The notes under the pieces were generated by a model, which was not told where the DNA came from, did no database searches, and was given only the letters and a program-made list of their open reading frames with translations. From the NCBI GenBank assembly GCA_937965795.1, contig CALCMD010000087.1, positions 1 to 35,623 on the forward strand: a DNA stretch of 35,623 nucleotides. Reading direction: 5' to 3'. The DNA is from an uncultured Lachnospiraceae bacterium (GTDB lineage: Bacteria; Bacillota; Clostridia; Lachnospirales; Lachnospiraceae). Below, in pieces: positions 1-7,938 of the stretch. The position numbers and the translations under genes are program-made. Position 1 is the stretch's first letter. Every line of letters begins with the position of its first letter.

Positions 1-39
1 AGATCTACACTCTTTCCCTACACGACGCTCTTCCGATCT
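1..39 (+). other. Illumina sequencing adapter (assembly artefact)
   Basis: The first 39 bases match the 3' part of the Illumina TruSeq universal adapter / read-1 primer site, ending with the well-known CTCTTCCGATCT. Genomic sequence begins at about base 40, inside rplT. This is not biological DNA; it shows that the window begins at an untrimmed contig end. Confidence 0.97.
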
Positions 40-40
40 A

Positions 41-385
41 ATAGGTGGAATGAACGCTAAGAAGAAACATAATAGAACATTAAAACTGGCAAAGGGATAC
101 AGAGGAGCACGTTCCAAACAGTACAGAGTAGCAAAACAGTCTGTAATGAGAGCGCTCGCAAGCTCTTATGCCGGAAGAAAGCAGAAAAAGCGTCAGTTCA
201 GACAGCTCTGGATCGCACGTATCAATGCTGCCGCACGTATCAACGGCTTATCCTACAGCAAATTCATGTATGGTCTGAAGTTGGCAGGCGTTGAGATGAA
301 CCGTAAAGTTCTGGCTGATATGGCTGTAAACGATGCTGCCGGATTTGCAACACTGGCTGAACTGGCTAAGAGCAAACTCGCTTAA
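41..385 (+). CDS. rplT: 50S ribosomal protein L20 (5' truncated)
   Basis: Bacterial ribosomal protein L20, which binds 23S rRNA early in large-subunit assembly. The frame carries the family hallmarks: the basic NAKKKHNRTLKLAKGYRGAR start, the QFRQLWIARINAA segment and the C-terminal GVEMNRKVLADMAVND stretch. Full L20 is about 117-118 residues; here 111 residues follow the internal ATG at 50. In the family this Met is normally preceded by a short MARIKGG-like segment. Two Gly codons precede the ATG, then an ATA codon where Lys is expected, then adapter. The true start is therefore missing, and the ATG at 50 is probably not the start. The usual neighbours infC and rpmI would lie upstream, outside the window. 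A strong terminator follows. Confidence 0.95.
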   Translation: MGGMNAKKKHNRTLKLAKGYRGARSKQYRVAKQSVMRALASSYAGRKQKKRQFRQLWIARINAAARINGLSYSKFMYGLKLAGVEMNRKVLADMAVNDAAGFATLAELAKSKLA

Positions 386-397
386 TACGCAAATTTC

Positions 398-438
398 AAA
401 AAATCCCCCAGATTCTTAAGAAGCTGGGGGATTTTTTT
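398..438 (+). terminator. rplT intrinsic terminator
   Basis: The arms AAATCCCCCAG (401-411) and CTGGGGGATTT (424-434) form a GC-rich stem followed by a run of seven T. The hairpin starts about 12 bases after the rplT stop. The A-run before the stem means it could also end the convergent minus-strand DUF1540 transcript. Confidence 0.9.
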
Positions 439-440
439 AC

Positions 441-752
441 CTATTTCTGAAAAGTACTGCACTCTGTCTGCTCGCATTTACATGCGGAAACGCCGGAAAT
501 GTCGATCTTATCAGCCTCACATACACGATCTTCATTGTATTTGCACTCACAGGCTTCACACGCTACTTTGATCTTCTGGGACGGTGAGCCCATACTGCTC
601 TTCGCTCCCATGCTGGTGCGCTCCTCAAAACTGGTACAGCAGGTTTCTCCGGAAGTTTTCGCTTCCTCCCCGCCTATCTTGATATCTCCTCTGCTGCAAT
701 ACATCCCATCGTTGTATACACAGCTCTGCGCGGAACAAACTAATAATGGCAT
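441..752 (-). CDS. DUF1540 domain protein (two copies)
   Basis: A 103-residue cysteine-rich protein built from two DUF1540 repeats, at about residues 3-42 and 62-102. Each repeat has a Cys-x4-Cys-x-Tyr-Asn segment, another Cys, an Ile-x-Ile stretch and a final Cys plus Thr-Phe or Ser-Phe ending. The spacing suggests metal (probably zinc) binding, but the family's function is unknown. A strong AAAGGAGG site sits 7-8 bases before the ATG. The gene lies 52 bases downstream of the ABC permease gene and converges on rplT, sharing the bidirectional hairpin between them. A TATACT box just upstream suggests it may also have its own promoter. Confidence 0.85.
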   Translation of the reverse strand: MPLLVCSAQSCVYNDGMYCSRGDIKIGGEEAKTSGETCCTSFEERTSMGAKSSMGSPSQKIKVACEACECKYNEDRVCEADKIDISGVSACKCEQTECSTFQK

Positions 753-804
753 ATCCCATACCTCCTTTTATTTAGTCAGTATAGTGTCTGCCATTATCAG
801 AAAA

Positions 805-2859
805 TTATTCAGAAAGCGAATCCTGTTTCCGCTCCAGAAAATCAGGAACCATTCCCGGTTTAAAATAAAAGCCTCCGCTAAGCGTCGTATCATTTTTTAA
901 TATGATCTGAATGTTCATATCCTCTGCTTCATTGATCAGGCGGTAAAGCGGCGTATAGCTGATACGGTTCAATACTTCCCGTATCTCCTCTTCACTGGTC
1001 ACGCTGGTAATCAATCCGTCGTACACATCGTCCCTAAAATCTGTGATTTCAATGCCCTGAATATCCTCAGTCTTAAGACGATATGTAAGATCAAGGTCGA
1101 TTCCCGCCGTATCTTTCAGGAAAGCTATCGTTTTCGTAAACCTGTCACAGATCGGATAGCCGCTCTCCGTATAGCTCATGGTGGACACTCCGTACGTTCC
1201 CACTTCCTCCTGGCTGATCACCTCAAAAGTGATCTCCCCAATCGTATGATCCAGGAGTTCTTCATAAGTAATGGTCTTTAACTCCTCCCGGTAAATGTCC
1301 AGAAGCTCCTGCATCTTCTCTCCTCTTAAAGCCGCCGCGCCTTCCCCGCACATGCCGTAGACATTGACATTCTCTCCCAGCCTTCTGCTCTGATCGAAGA
1401 TCGGATAAAACTTCTCCAAAAACTCCGGTTGCCTAAACAACGCTTTATAAGCGTTTTCCAGGTCCTCTTTTGAAACATCGTAGTTTCGCTCTTCTCTTTT
1501 GCCATTTTTCAACCGGTAGGCAATGCTGATATTGCAGACGTCTCCTTCTGCTTTTTCCCTCGCTCCCTTCCTGGCCAGCGTATAAATTTCGTCAAAATTA
1601 TCAATCAGCATAGCATTCAACGCTTCCTCAGGCCCATAAGTAAGATTTCCATTTTTTGACATTCTATAACAAAAGTCTCCATTCATTTCCCCCTGATACA
1701 CCGCCATCTGCGCCACATCCTCCTTCGCCGGAAGCCAGGTATCGTAGCCGGTAATATCATAGTAGAAGAAGAGCGCGACGCCCATCGTAAGCGCTCCGGC
1801 TATCACAAAATGACTCTTATGTTTAAAAATTTCCTTCATATTCAAGTGGAAAATAAATTCTATTACCGCCGGGAGAATCATAACGGAACCGATGATTCCA
1901 AGGAAGAACCAGCGTATACTGTTCCCTACGGCTGCCATGACAGCAATTCCTGCCGCCAGCGATAGCGGTACTACCAGAAGAACTTTTATTGCGCCTTCCA
2001 CTCTTGAGAACGCCATGGATTTTTCCGCCGCCTCGGTCTTTCGTATCTGATAAAGCCAGATGGAAAGCCCCGTCATGACCAGAATCCAGAGAATCGTCAC
2101 CCCAACGCCGATCACGATCCATTTGCTGCTGTGCCCATTCTGCGCAAGAACATTTTCCGCATAAATCCCGGAAAAGATGGGGGAAAAGAGCGCGCTGCAA
2201 TCCTCGACTTTGCTCGCATGAAGAAACGTTTCAAAAAACACCTGCTTCAGTCCCAGATTCACAGCCAGAACGCCCGGAATATAAGCCGCGAACACACAGA
2301 TTCCAAGTAAAGCCGTCAGAATCTTTCCCGTCATGACCGTCGCCAGAATTGCCGTCCCATAGGCCGCCAGATATTGCAGAATCCGAAAACACAGCATTTT
2401 CGCAGCGGTTAAAACAATCTCTCCTGTCAACATTCCATGTACTGCGCCCACAAGCAGACACAGCAGAATGCTTACGATATAGGGAATCAGAAAAATCAGA
2501 ATCCCCGACACGTACTGGACAAAAAAGAATTTCAGTCTTGTAATGGGCAGGCTGTGATAAAAGTCCAGCTTCGTTCTGGAATGCAGGTAATAATAGCCGC
2601 TGACTCCTGTAACAATCGCGATTCCGATTACCAGAATTCCAAAGATCACGTTCCCTATACACAGATAATCATGATAACTCCGCGCCACAGCGGCAATCTC
2701 AAGATACCCTCTCTCCACATCTCCCATCATACTGTCCACATGCATTAGCAGAAAAACCGGATAGCAGAAAAGGCAGATGAGTGAAATCAATGCGACAAGC
2801 CAGCTTCTCCGCTTGAAATCTTCTTTCATCAATTTAAAAAACGAGATTTTTGACGTCAT
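805..2859 (-). CDS. ABC transporter permease with large C-terminal domain
   Basis: A 684-residue membrane protein. Roughly the first 370 residues contain about eight hydrophobic segments (near residues 18-40, 65-90, 110-135, 150-200, 245-270, 290-340 and 350-370). The rest is a soluble domain of about 300 residues, rich in charged residues, as found in permeases of GntR-linked exporters of Clostridia. It is translationally coupled to the ATPase gene: its start lies 26 bases inside that gene. The substrate cannot be read from sequence; YtrA-type GntR control suggests drug, peptide or cell-envelope-stress export. The segment SRTKLDFYHSLPITR after the second membrane span is typical of ABC-2-like permeases of this group. 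Confidence 0.8.
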   Translation of the reverse strand: MTSKISFFKLMKEDFKRRSWLVALISLICLFCYPVFLLMHVDSMMGDVERGYLEIAAVARSYHDYLCIGNVIFGILVIGIAIVTGVSGYYYLHSRTKLDFYHSLPITRLKFFFVQYVSGILIFLIPYIVSILLCLLVGAVHGMLTGEIVLTAAKMLCFRILQYLAAYGTAILATVMTGKILTALLGICVFAAYIPGVLAVNLGLKQVFFETFLHASKVEDCSALFSPIFSGIYAENVLAQNGHSSKWIVIGVGVTILWILVMTGLSIWLYQIRKTEAAEKSMAFSRVEGAIKVLLVVPLSLAAGIAVMAAVGNSIRWFFLGIIGSVMILPAVIEFIFHLNMKEIFKHKSHFVIAGALTMGVALFFYYDITGYDTWLPAKEDVAQMAVYQGEMNGDFCYRMSKNGNLTYGPEEALNAMLIDNFDEIYTLARKGAREKAEGDVCNISIAYRLKNGKREERNYDVSKEDLENAYKALFRQPEFLEKFYPIFDQSRRLGENVNVYGMCGEGAAALRGEKMQELLDIYREELKTITYEELLDHTIGEITFEVISQEEVGTYGVSTMSYTESGYPICDRFTKTIAFLKDTAGIDLDLTYRLKTEDIQGIEITDFRDDVYDGLITSVTSEEEIREVLNRISYTPLYRLINEAEDMNIQIILKNDTTLSGGFYFKPGMVPDFLERKQDSLSE

Positions 2860-3736
2860 ACCCTGCTACCTCCGTTTCACTGATAAAAATTTCCTCCAGC
2901 GTCAATGGAATTACCTCTGAGAAAATCGGCTTTTTATCTTCAATACTCATCAAAATCTCCTGACGGGTTCCCCGTGCCACCACCGTAAGCAAAGACCCCC
3001 TCTTGTCATGCTGCAAAACATGAAGCTCCGTCAGAAGTTCCTCCTCCTTTGCAGGGTCTGGAATCACGCACTGTACTTTATGGATATGAAATTTCATATC
3101 TTCCAGATCCTTCGACAGAAGGATTCCTCCCTGATGGAGCAGCCCTACGTGGTCACAGATATCCTCCAGCTCCCGCAGGCTGTGCGATGCGATGACCGGA
3201 GTAAACTGCCGGTTCATAAGCTCCATGGCAAAAATGCTTTTTACCGCCTGACGCATGACCGGGTCCAGTCCGTCAAAAGTCTCGTCACAAAGCAGATACT
3301 TCGTTCCGGTACAAATGCCGAGAAGAACGGATACCTGCTTTTTCATTCCTTTTGAAAAACTGTTAATCTTCCGCTTCTTGCTTAGCCCAAACTTCTCCAC
3401 CAAATCGGTAAAACGCTCCCTGCTAAAATTGGGATATACAATCGCATAATAATTTTCCATCGTCTGAATCGTGGCATTCGGAAAAAAATACGCCGTATCC
3501 GAAAGAAAGCATATTTTCGCCTTCGCACCGGGATTTTCATAGACATTCTCCCCATCTACCAGCGCCATCCCCGAATCAGCTTTTAACACGCCGCTCAGGA
3601 TACGAAGCAGCGTACTTTTCCCCGCTCCATTCGTTCCCACCAGTCCAAAGATACTTCCTTCCTGTATCGTAGCAATAATATTATCCAGGGCTTTGAGTTC
3701 GCCAAAAGACTTGTTTACGCCATTAATTTCTATCAT
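2834..3736 (-). CDS. ABC transporter ATP-binding protein
   Basis: A 300-residue ABC ATPase. The Walker A motif GTNGAGKST is at residues 34-42, the signature-like FSKGM at 127-131 and Walker B LLCDE at 148-152, followed by the D-loop GLDP and a His switch in IASHS. The signature is the divergent form seen in YtrB/EcsA-like exporters rather than LSGGQ. The C-terminal ~80 residues are the usual extension of this subfamily. The start overlaps the GntR gene by 14 bases and the end overlaps the permease by 26, so the three genes form one operon. It would energise the permease encoded next. Confidence 0.9.
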   Translation of the reverse strand: MIEINGVNKSFGELKALDNIIATIQEGSIFGLVGTNGAGKSTLLRILSGVLKADSGMALVDGENVYENPGAKAKICFLSDTAYFFPNATIQTMENYYAIVYPNFSRERFTDLVEKFGLSKKRKINSFSKGMKKQVSVLLGICTGTKYLLCDETFDGLDPVMRQAVKSIFAMELMNRQFTPVIASHSLRELEDICDHVGLLHQGGILLSKDLEDMKFHIHKVQCVIPDPAKEEELLTELHVLQHDKRGSLLTVVARGTRQEILMSIEDKKPIFSEVIPLTLEEIFISETEVAGYDVKNLVF

Positions 3737-4103
3737 AGCTGCCCTCCTTATAATATTCTTCCGCCTTTTGTAAAAAAATTTCTCTCTTTACATCCAGTTC
3801 TTTTCCTTTTCCAATCAGTTTTCTTAAATTCAGGAAAAATGCTTCCTGCTTTTTTACCTTGAGCTCACTGTTTCCGGAAACAAAGTTTCCCCGCCCTTTT
3901 ACCGGATAAATATAACCCTCCTGCTCCAGCACCGAATATGCTTTCTGAATCGTATTTGGATTGATTGACAAATCTACGGCGAGTGAACGGACGGATGGCA
4001 TCTGGCTGTCGGGTTTCATAGCCCCGGTGATGATTAATGTCTGGAAACGCTCTACAATCTGCTCATAGATTGGCCTCCTGTTTTGATAATCAATCACTAT
4101 CAT
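3723..4103 (-). CDS. GntR-family regulator, YtrA type
   Basis: A 126-residue repressor. The winged-helix domain covers about residues 8-75, with the GntR-typical PSVRSLAVDLSINPNTIQKAY helix-turn-helix. The short C-terminal tail, about 50 residues, is typical of the YtrA subfamily, which lacks a large effector domain and forms dimers. The ATG follows AGGAGG by five bases. It is the first gene of the operon with the ATPase and permease, and the inverted repeat at its promoter suggests autoregulation. Effector unknown. Confidence 0.9.
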   Translation of the reverse strand: MIVIDYQNRRPIYEQIVERFQTLIITGAMKPDSQMPSVRSLAVDLSINPNTIQKAYSVLEQEGYIYPVKGRGNFVSGNSELKVKKQEAFFLNLRKLIGKGKELDVKREIFLQKAEEYYKEGSYDRN

Positions 4104-4131
4104 AATTCCTCCTGCCTGTTTCGTGTATTTG

Positions 4132-4154
4132 GTGTACTATTTCCCCTGGTACAC
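4132..4154 (-). promoter_or_regulatory. Putative GntR (YtrA-like) operator
   Basis: Perfect inverted repeat GTGTAC - 11 bases - GTACAC lying between the -10 box and the GntR start codon. YtrA-subfamily repressors bind GTGTA...TACAC-type sites in their own promoters, so this is a likely autoregulatory operator. Inference from arrangement only. Confidence 0.6.
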
Positions 4155-4158
4155 TTAA

Positions 4159-4187
4159 GTTATAGCACAGCCACAGAACGGATACAA
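4159..4187 (-). promoter_or_regulatory. GntR-ABC operon promoter
   Basis: Read on the minus strand: -35 TTGTAT (4182-4187), a 17-base spacer, then -10 TATAAC (4159-4164). The expected transcript start falls at the edge of the inverted-repeat operator, about 50 bases before the GntR start codon. Confidence 0.6.
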
Positions 4188-4212
4188 GGCGGTTAAGAAG
4201 ATATTAAGGATA

Positions 4213-4770
4213 TTAAGAAATTTCCGCATCATAACATGCCCGTTCGCCTCCCACGAATTTCAGTCTCGTCCTGGCGCATACCACACGCGCCTGCCCGATG
4301 GTATTCTGACGGATACGCACCGGAACCGCCACCTTTTTTAAGTGCATCCCGATCAGGGTATCCCCGATATCCATCCCTGCATGCGCCTGTATCTCTTCTA
4401 CCGCCACCGGATGTTCGAACCCCTGATACGCTGCCGTGGCAAAAGACCCGCCAGCTTTTGGCTGCGGCACTACATTGACGCACTCCAGGCCGTAAGCCCG
4501 CGCCGCCTCCTGCTCAAGAATCAGGCTTCGATTCAGATGTTCACAGCACTGTGCCGCCAGATAAACGCCCTGTTTCTTTGTGATCTCATAAATCCCTTCA
4601 AAGACTGCCTTTCCGATTTCCGCACTGGAATACGAGCCAATCTTATGCGCTGTGATCTCGCTGCTGGAACATCCCGCCACCAAAATCTCTCCCGGATTTA
4701 ATTTTGCCGCCTTTAACAGCTCCTGTGCGGCCCGTGCCGCTTCTTCCTTATATTTTTCCAACATTCCCAT
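4213..4770 (-). CDS. TIGR01440 / UPF0340 family protein
   Basis: A 185-residue cytoplasmic protein of the TIGR01440 (UPF0340, YwlG-like) family. Recognisable segments are VAGCSSSEITAHKIG near residue 31, QCCEHLNRSL near 75, and a Gly-rich mid part leading to AHAGMDIGDTLIGMHL. Length fits the family (about 180 residues). The biochemical role is unknown. Two in-frame ATGs sit two codons apart; the second has the better spacing (about 9 bases) from AGGAG, so the true start may be 4764. The end lies about 110 bases from the GntR gene. It is 37 bases downstream of the YdcF-family gene and probably co-transcribed with it. Confidence 0.85.
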   Translation of the reverse strand: MGMLEKYKEEAARAAQELLKAAKLNPGEILVAGCSSSEITAHKIGSYSSAEIGKAVFEGIYEITKKQGVYLAAQCCEHLNRSLILEQEAARAYGLECVNVVPQPKAGGSFATAAYQGFEHPVAVEEIQAHAGMDIGDTLIGMHLKKVAVPVRIRQNTIGQARVVCARTRLKFVGGERACYDAEIS

Positions 4771-4807
4771 GATCTCCTGTCTTTGTCATATTCTCTGATG
4801 TACATTC

Positions 4808-5545
4808 CTAACCAAAGTTTCCCATAAGCTTTTCCTTTACGATGGCGAACGCCTCGCGCACCATAAAGTGCGGCTGATACATCGCTTCTGAAGGCGCCGC
4901 GATCCCGCACACTTTCGCATACCCCTGATGCCCGGCCAGCTTTAAGGCCCGGTAAATATGGAAATTCTGCGAAATAATCCCGATCTTTGCATCTTTCCCA
5001 ATCAACTTTGCACTGAACTCCAGATTTTCCACCGTACTGGTGGATCTGTCCTCCAGAATCAAACGTTCCGGCTCGATTCCCGCTTCCACCAGTCCATCAT
5101 ACATTGCCTGTGCCTCCGAAATATTTTCCCCGTTTCCCTTTCCGCCGGACAGAACAGCGAGGGTTTCCGGATTTTCCTTTAAATATTCTTCCGCTTTCTC
5201 CATTCTTCTTCGCAGCGCCTTACTCGGCACGTCTCCCCGCACCTGAGCGCCCAGAACGATCACATAGTCCAGCCCTTCCTCCCCCTGGGCGTTCATTTTG
5301 GAAATAATCAGCCCTTCCAGCACAAGAAACAGAAGCACGCCTGCTGCCAGGAACGCACCTCCCGCCATCTTTACCGCCCCCGGCAAATGAAGACCGCGGG
5401 ATCTGGCAAATCTGTTCCATATCCCTCCTCCTGTCAGCAGAACGCCGAGCATCAGCCATAAGAAGGAAAAATCCATCCCTACCGCAAACAAAATACCGTA
5501 ATATGCCAGGCATAGAATCCCCAGACACACAAACAACAGCTCCAT
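4808..5545 (-). CDS. YdcF/SanA/ElyC-family membrane protein (DUF218)
   Basis: A 245-residue protein with two or three hydrophobic segments in the first ~85 residues, then a DUF218 domain from about residue 92 (DYVIVLGAQV) to the end. The domain keeps the usual SGGKG, E-x-x-x-M and EDRST-S-T-EN segments. DUF218 proteins of the ElyC/SanA/YdcF type are tied to envelope metabolism in other bacteria; the exact reaction is not known. An AAAAGGAGG ribosome site precedes the ATG. It lies 66 bases after the SEC-C gene; a weak GGGGA/TCCCC hairpin sits in that gap (about 5569-5606). Confidence 0.85.
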   Translation of the reverse strand: MELLFVCLGILCLAYYGILFAVGMDFSFLWLMLGVLLTGGGIWNRFARSRGLHLPGAVKMAGGAFLAAGVLLFLVLEGLIISKMNAQGEEGLDYVIVLGAQVRGDVPSKALRRRMEKAEEYLKENPETLAVLSGGKGNGENISEAQAMYDGLVEAGIEPERLILEDRSTSTVENLEFSAKLIGKDAKIGIISQNFHIYRALKLAGHQGYAKVCGIAAPSEAMYQPHFMVREAFAIVKEKLMGNFG

Positions 5546-5611
5546 ACCGCGCGCCTCCTTTTAACAGCAAAGGGGACAGTGCCTTCTCTCACACCATCCC
5601 CTCTTTCTCTT

Positions 5612-6118
5612 TTATGCGTTTTTCCCGCAGCAATACTTATATTTCTTTCCGCTTCCACATGGACATGGCTCATTTCTTCCGATCTTCCTGCCCTTTACAA
5701 CGGTATTGGCTTTTTTCGCCTCCTTGTACAGCGCTTTTTTCTTCTCTGCATCAAAAATCTCGTCCCACATCGGCAGCTCATACAGCCAGTCCGCCTTTGC
5801 GTCTACCATGTTCTTATACAGCTTTTCCTTATCAAACGCCAGGCTTACTTCGGTATCCTCGCTCAGATCCTCAATCGGATTCGGAACCTTCAGGCTCTCG
5901 TCAATGCCGTCCAGAAATCCTACCATTGTCATAAGCGCCACGTTATATTTTTCTGCCAGCTCCTTTACGGTTCCCTTCACGATCTCATCCGGATTCGTAA
6001 GAAGCTGCTCGTAAATTCCCTTTTCAATCATAAAATACTCTGACCAGAATTTCTGCAAAAGTTTTTTATCTGTGTTTTGAGAATATGCCTTTTCTCTCCA
6101 TTCCTGTAATAATCCCAT
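5612..6118 (-). CDS. SEC-C motif protein
   Basis: A 168-residue protein that ends in a SEC-C zinc-binding motif, GRNEPCPCGSGKKYKYCCG, the same type found at the SecA C-terminus. The N-terminal ~140 residues are an all-helical region that I do not recognise. I chose the ATG at 6118 because AAAGGATGG lies seven bases upstream and related proteins begin Met-x-Leu-Leu-x-Glu-Trp. A longer frame from 6151 lacks a ribosome site. A good promoter lies upstream. The zinc tail may link it to ribosomes or protein export, but its function is unassigned. Confidence 0.85.
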   Translation of the reverse strand: MGLLQEWREKAYSQNTDKKLLQKFWSEYFMIEKGIYEQLLTNPDEIVKGTVKELAEKYNVALMTMVGFLDGIDESLKVPNPIEDLSEDTEVSLAFDKEKLYKNMVDAKADWLYELPMWDEIFDAEKKKALYKEAKKANTVVKGRKIGRNEPCPCGSGKKYKYCCGKNA

Positions 6119-6193
6119 TCTTTTACCATCCTTTGTTTCATAATTATGCACCGAAAGCTCGGCTTCCGACGTCTCTTTTTCGTCACAGAGTCT

Positions 6194-6222
6194 ATTATAT
6201 ACTATTTATGTAAATAAGGCAA
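6194..6222 (-). promoter_or_regulatory. Promoter of SEC-C gene
   Basis: Minus-strand -35 TTGCCT (6217-6222), 17-base spacer and -10 TATAAT (6194-6199). The start codon is about 75 bases downstream. Confidence 0.65.
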
Positions 6223-6294
6223 AATTTTTTTCATTTCTGTATAAAATATTTCATACCGGTTATACTTTAGTTACTACCAAAGATAAAATGATAG

Positions 6295-6365
6295 TATACT
6301 TATCCTCCCCCTTAACCTCCTGTGGTTGTCGCAAAGGCGCGAAGCTGCGGGAGGTTTTTCTTTCC
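6295..6365 (+). ncRNA. Candidate small RNA or orphan terminator
   Basis: The stem AACCTCC (6314-6320) / GGAGGTT (6350-6356) is followed by TTTTTCTTTCC, the shape of a plus-strand intrinsic terminator. The loop holds a second small stem, TCGC/GCGA (6329-6332 / 6339-6342). No plus-strand gene lies upstream: both flanking genes are on the minus strand. TAAAAT (6284-6289) and TATACT (6295-6300) could be -10 boxes, but no convincing -35 is visible. The 5' part carries two CCTCC stretches, complementary to ribosome binding sites. It could be a short sRNA or an unusual 3' element of the GNAT operon. Confidence 0.35.
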
Positions 6366-6375
6366 TTCCATCCCT

Positions 6376-6861
6376 TTACAGAACATGATAAAAAAGCACA
6401 ATATCCTCATATGTGCCATCCTTCATCAGAAAGCCGCCCGGAACGGTGCCAAGCTTCACAAAACCAAGCTTCTGATACAAAGCGACCGCTCTCTCATTGG
6501 TGCGCACCACTGCGTTAAACTGTAAAATGCGAAATCCAAACTCCGCTCCCATCTTCATACAGTGCCTTACCAGAGCTTCTCCAATCCGCATCCCCCTCGC
6601 CGTACGTCTGACCGCATAGCTTGCATTTGACAGATGCCCGCAGCGCCCCACATTATTCGGATGCAGAATGTAAAGTCCTAAAATTTCCCCATCCTTTTCG
6701 GCCACGCCGGTAAAGCTCTGGCTTTCGAAAAATGCAGCCGCCTCCTGAACAGACAGTGGCTCCATCTGTGGAAAAGCCACTCCTTCTTCCACCACTTCAT
6801 TCCAGATTTCCGTCATCGCCGGAAGATCCTGTATTTCAAATTTTCGTATCGTTATTTCCAT
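6376..6861 (-). CDS. GNAT-family N-acetyltransferase
   Basis: A 161-residue GNAT acetyltransferase. The acetyl-CoA binding motif appears as RTARGMRIGEALVRHC near residues 85-100, followed by the FNAVVRTNERAVALYQKLGF segment that closes most GNAT domains. It resembles the phosphinothricin/L-amino-acid acetyltransferase branch, but the acceptor cannot be predicted. It is the last gene of the lar operon, starting 10 bases after the acylphosphatase gene. A functional link to the nickel-pincer cofactor is not known. Confidence 0.85.
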   Translation of the reverse strand: MEITIRKFEIQDLPAMTEIWNEVVEEGVAFPQMEPLSVQEAAAFFESQSFTGVAEKDGEILGLYILHPNNVGRCGHLSNASYAVRRTARGMRIGEALVRHCMKMGAEFGFRILQFNAVVRTNERAVALYQKLGFVKLGTVPGGFLMKDGTYEDIVLFYHVL

Positions 6862-6871
6862 TGTTCTACCT

Positions 6872-7141
6872 CTAATACATCTCCCGGAACTTTCTCTCGG
6901 ATATTTTTACCGCTATATCCTCCGACTCGATAAATTCGATCTGTATGCCCTTCTCCTCATACAGTCTCTGAATCATCTGCTCGATCGTATACCGGTTTCC
7001 CTGTACCTCCATCTCTACCCGCCCGTCGGGCAGGTTCATGACCCATCCAGTCAGACCCAGCGTACGTGCGATCCAGGTCGCCCGGTATCGAAAACCAACG
7101 CCCTGCACCCGCCCGGAAAAATACATCTTCTTTCTTACCAT
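6872..7141 (-). CDS. Acylphosphatase
   Basis: An 89-residue acylphosphatase, which hydrolyses carboxyl-phosphate bonds such as those of acetyl phosphate or carbamoyl phosphate. The catalytic Arg is in GRVQGVGFRYR (residues 10-20) and the catalytic Asn in GWVMNLPDGRVE (about residues 32-43). Length is the family norm of about 90. The gene overlaps the end of larE by seven bases, so the two are translationally coupled. Its place inside a lar operon is notable, because no step in known nickel-pincer synthesis needs this activity. Confidence 0.93.
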   Translation of the reverse strand: MVRKKMYFSGRVQGVGFRYRATWIARTLGLTGWVMNLPDGRVEMEVQGNRYTIEQMIQRLYEEKGIQIEFIESEDIAVKISERKFREMY

Positions 7142-7938
7142 ACATCCATACTTCCCGAACGGAAGCCCTCCATATCCAACGTAATATAATGAAATCCCAG
7201 CTCTCTGAGGATTTTCACGATCGTCTCCCTCTCTGAAATGGCTGCCGCCAGTTTTTCCGTCGCTACCTCTATGCGCACGATCTCCCCATGCAGGCGCAGG
7301 CGAACCACAGCAAAGCCCAGGCTGCGCAGACGCCTCTCCCCCTCCTCCAGTCTTTCCAGCATTTCAAAATCCAGCCGCGTCCCATACGGAAGCCTGGTCG
7401 CCATACAAGGCGCGGACGGCCGCAAAGCTACGGAAATTCCAAGCTCCTGTGCCATGCGCCGCACTTCTTCTTTCGTAATCCCAAGCTCCGCCAGCGGACT
7501 TCGCGCCCCCAGCTCCTTCACCGCCCGCAGACCGGGACGGTAGACCCCCAGATCATCGGCATTCGAACCTTCCAGAAGAACCGTAACGCCATGTGCCGCC
7601 GCCCAGTCTTTCAAAGACTGAAACAGAAAAGCTTTACACCAGTAACAGCGTTGCCTGGAATTTTCCAGAATCTTTTCATTTCTGCTTTCATCTATCCGCA
7701 GTACCTGCCAGTTGGCGCCGCATTCTTTCGCCACCGACTCCGCGGTCTCCAAATCTTCCTGTGGCTGGAGCCTGGTAGAGATCGTCACCGCATAAACTTT
7801 CGTCCCATTCTTTTTTGCCGCCGCCACAGCCGCTCTTAAAAGCAGGCTGCTATCTACGCCCCCGGAGAACGCCACGCAGACGTCCTCCCGTGTCAGCCTG
7901 TCCATTCGTTCTTCCAGCCGTTTTAACTGCCCTGTCAT
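7135..7938 (-). CDS. larE: Pyridinium-3,5-biscarboxylate sulfurtransferase LarE
   Basis: A 267-residue ATP-dependent sulfur transferase that adds sulfur to the carboxylated pyridinium mononucleotide during nickel-pincer nucleotide (NPN) synthesis. The PP-loop SGGVDS is at residues 25-30, a CYWC pair at 98-101, and the conserved Cys in SAPCMATRLPYG is residue 178, matching the sacrificial Cys176 of Lactobacillus LarE. I infer that this LarE also uses its own cysteine sulfur, although iron-sulfur forms of LarE exist elsewhere. Start and end overlap larC (4 bases) and the acylphosphatase gene (7 bases). Confidence 0.93.
   Translation of the reverse strand: MTGQLKRLEERMDRLTREDVCVAFSGGVDSSLLLRAAVAAAKKNGTKVYAVTISTRLQPQEDLETAESVAKECGANWQVLRIDESRNEKILENSRQRCYWCKAFLFQSLKDWAAAHGVTVLLEGSNADDLGVYRPGLRAVKELGARSPLAELGITKEEVRRMAQELGISVALRPSAPCMATRLPYGTRLDFEMLERLEEGERRLRSLGFAVVRLRLHGEIVRIEVATEKLAAAISERETIVKILRELGFHYITLDMEGFRSGSMDVW

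Noticed and set aside
6288..6518. 76-residue plus-strand frame over the orphan hairpin
   Set aside because: No ribosome site, and it runs antisense through the GNAT gene. The terminator-like hairpin lies inside it, which contradicts a gene.
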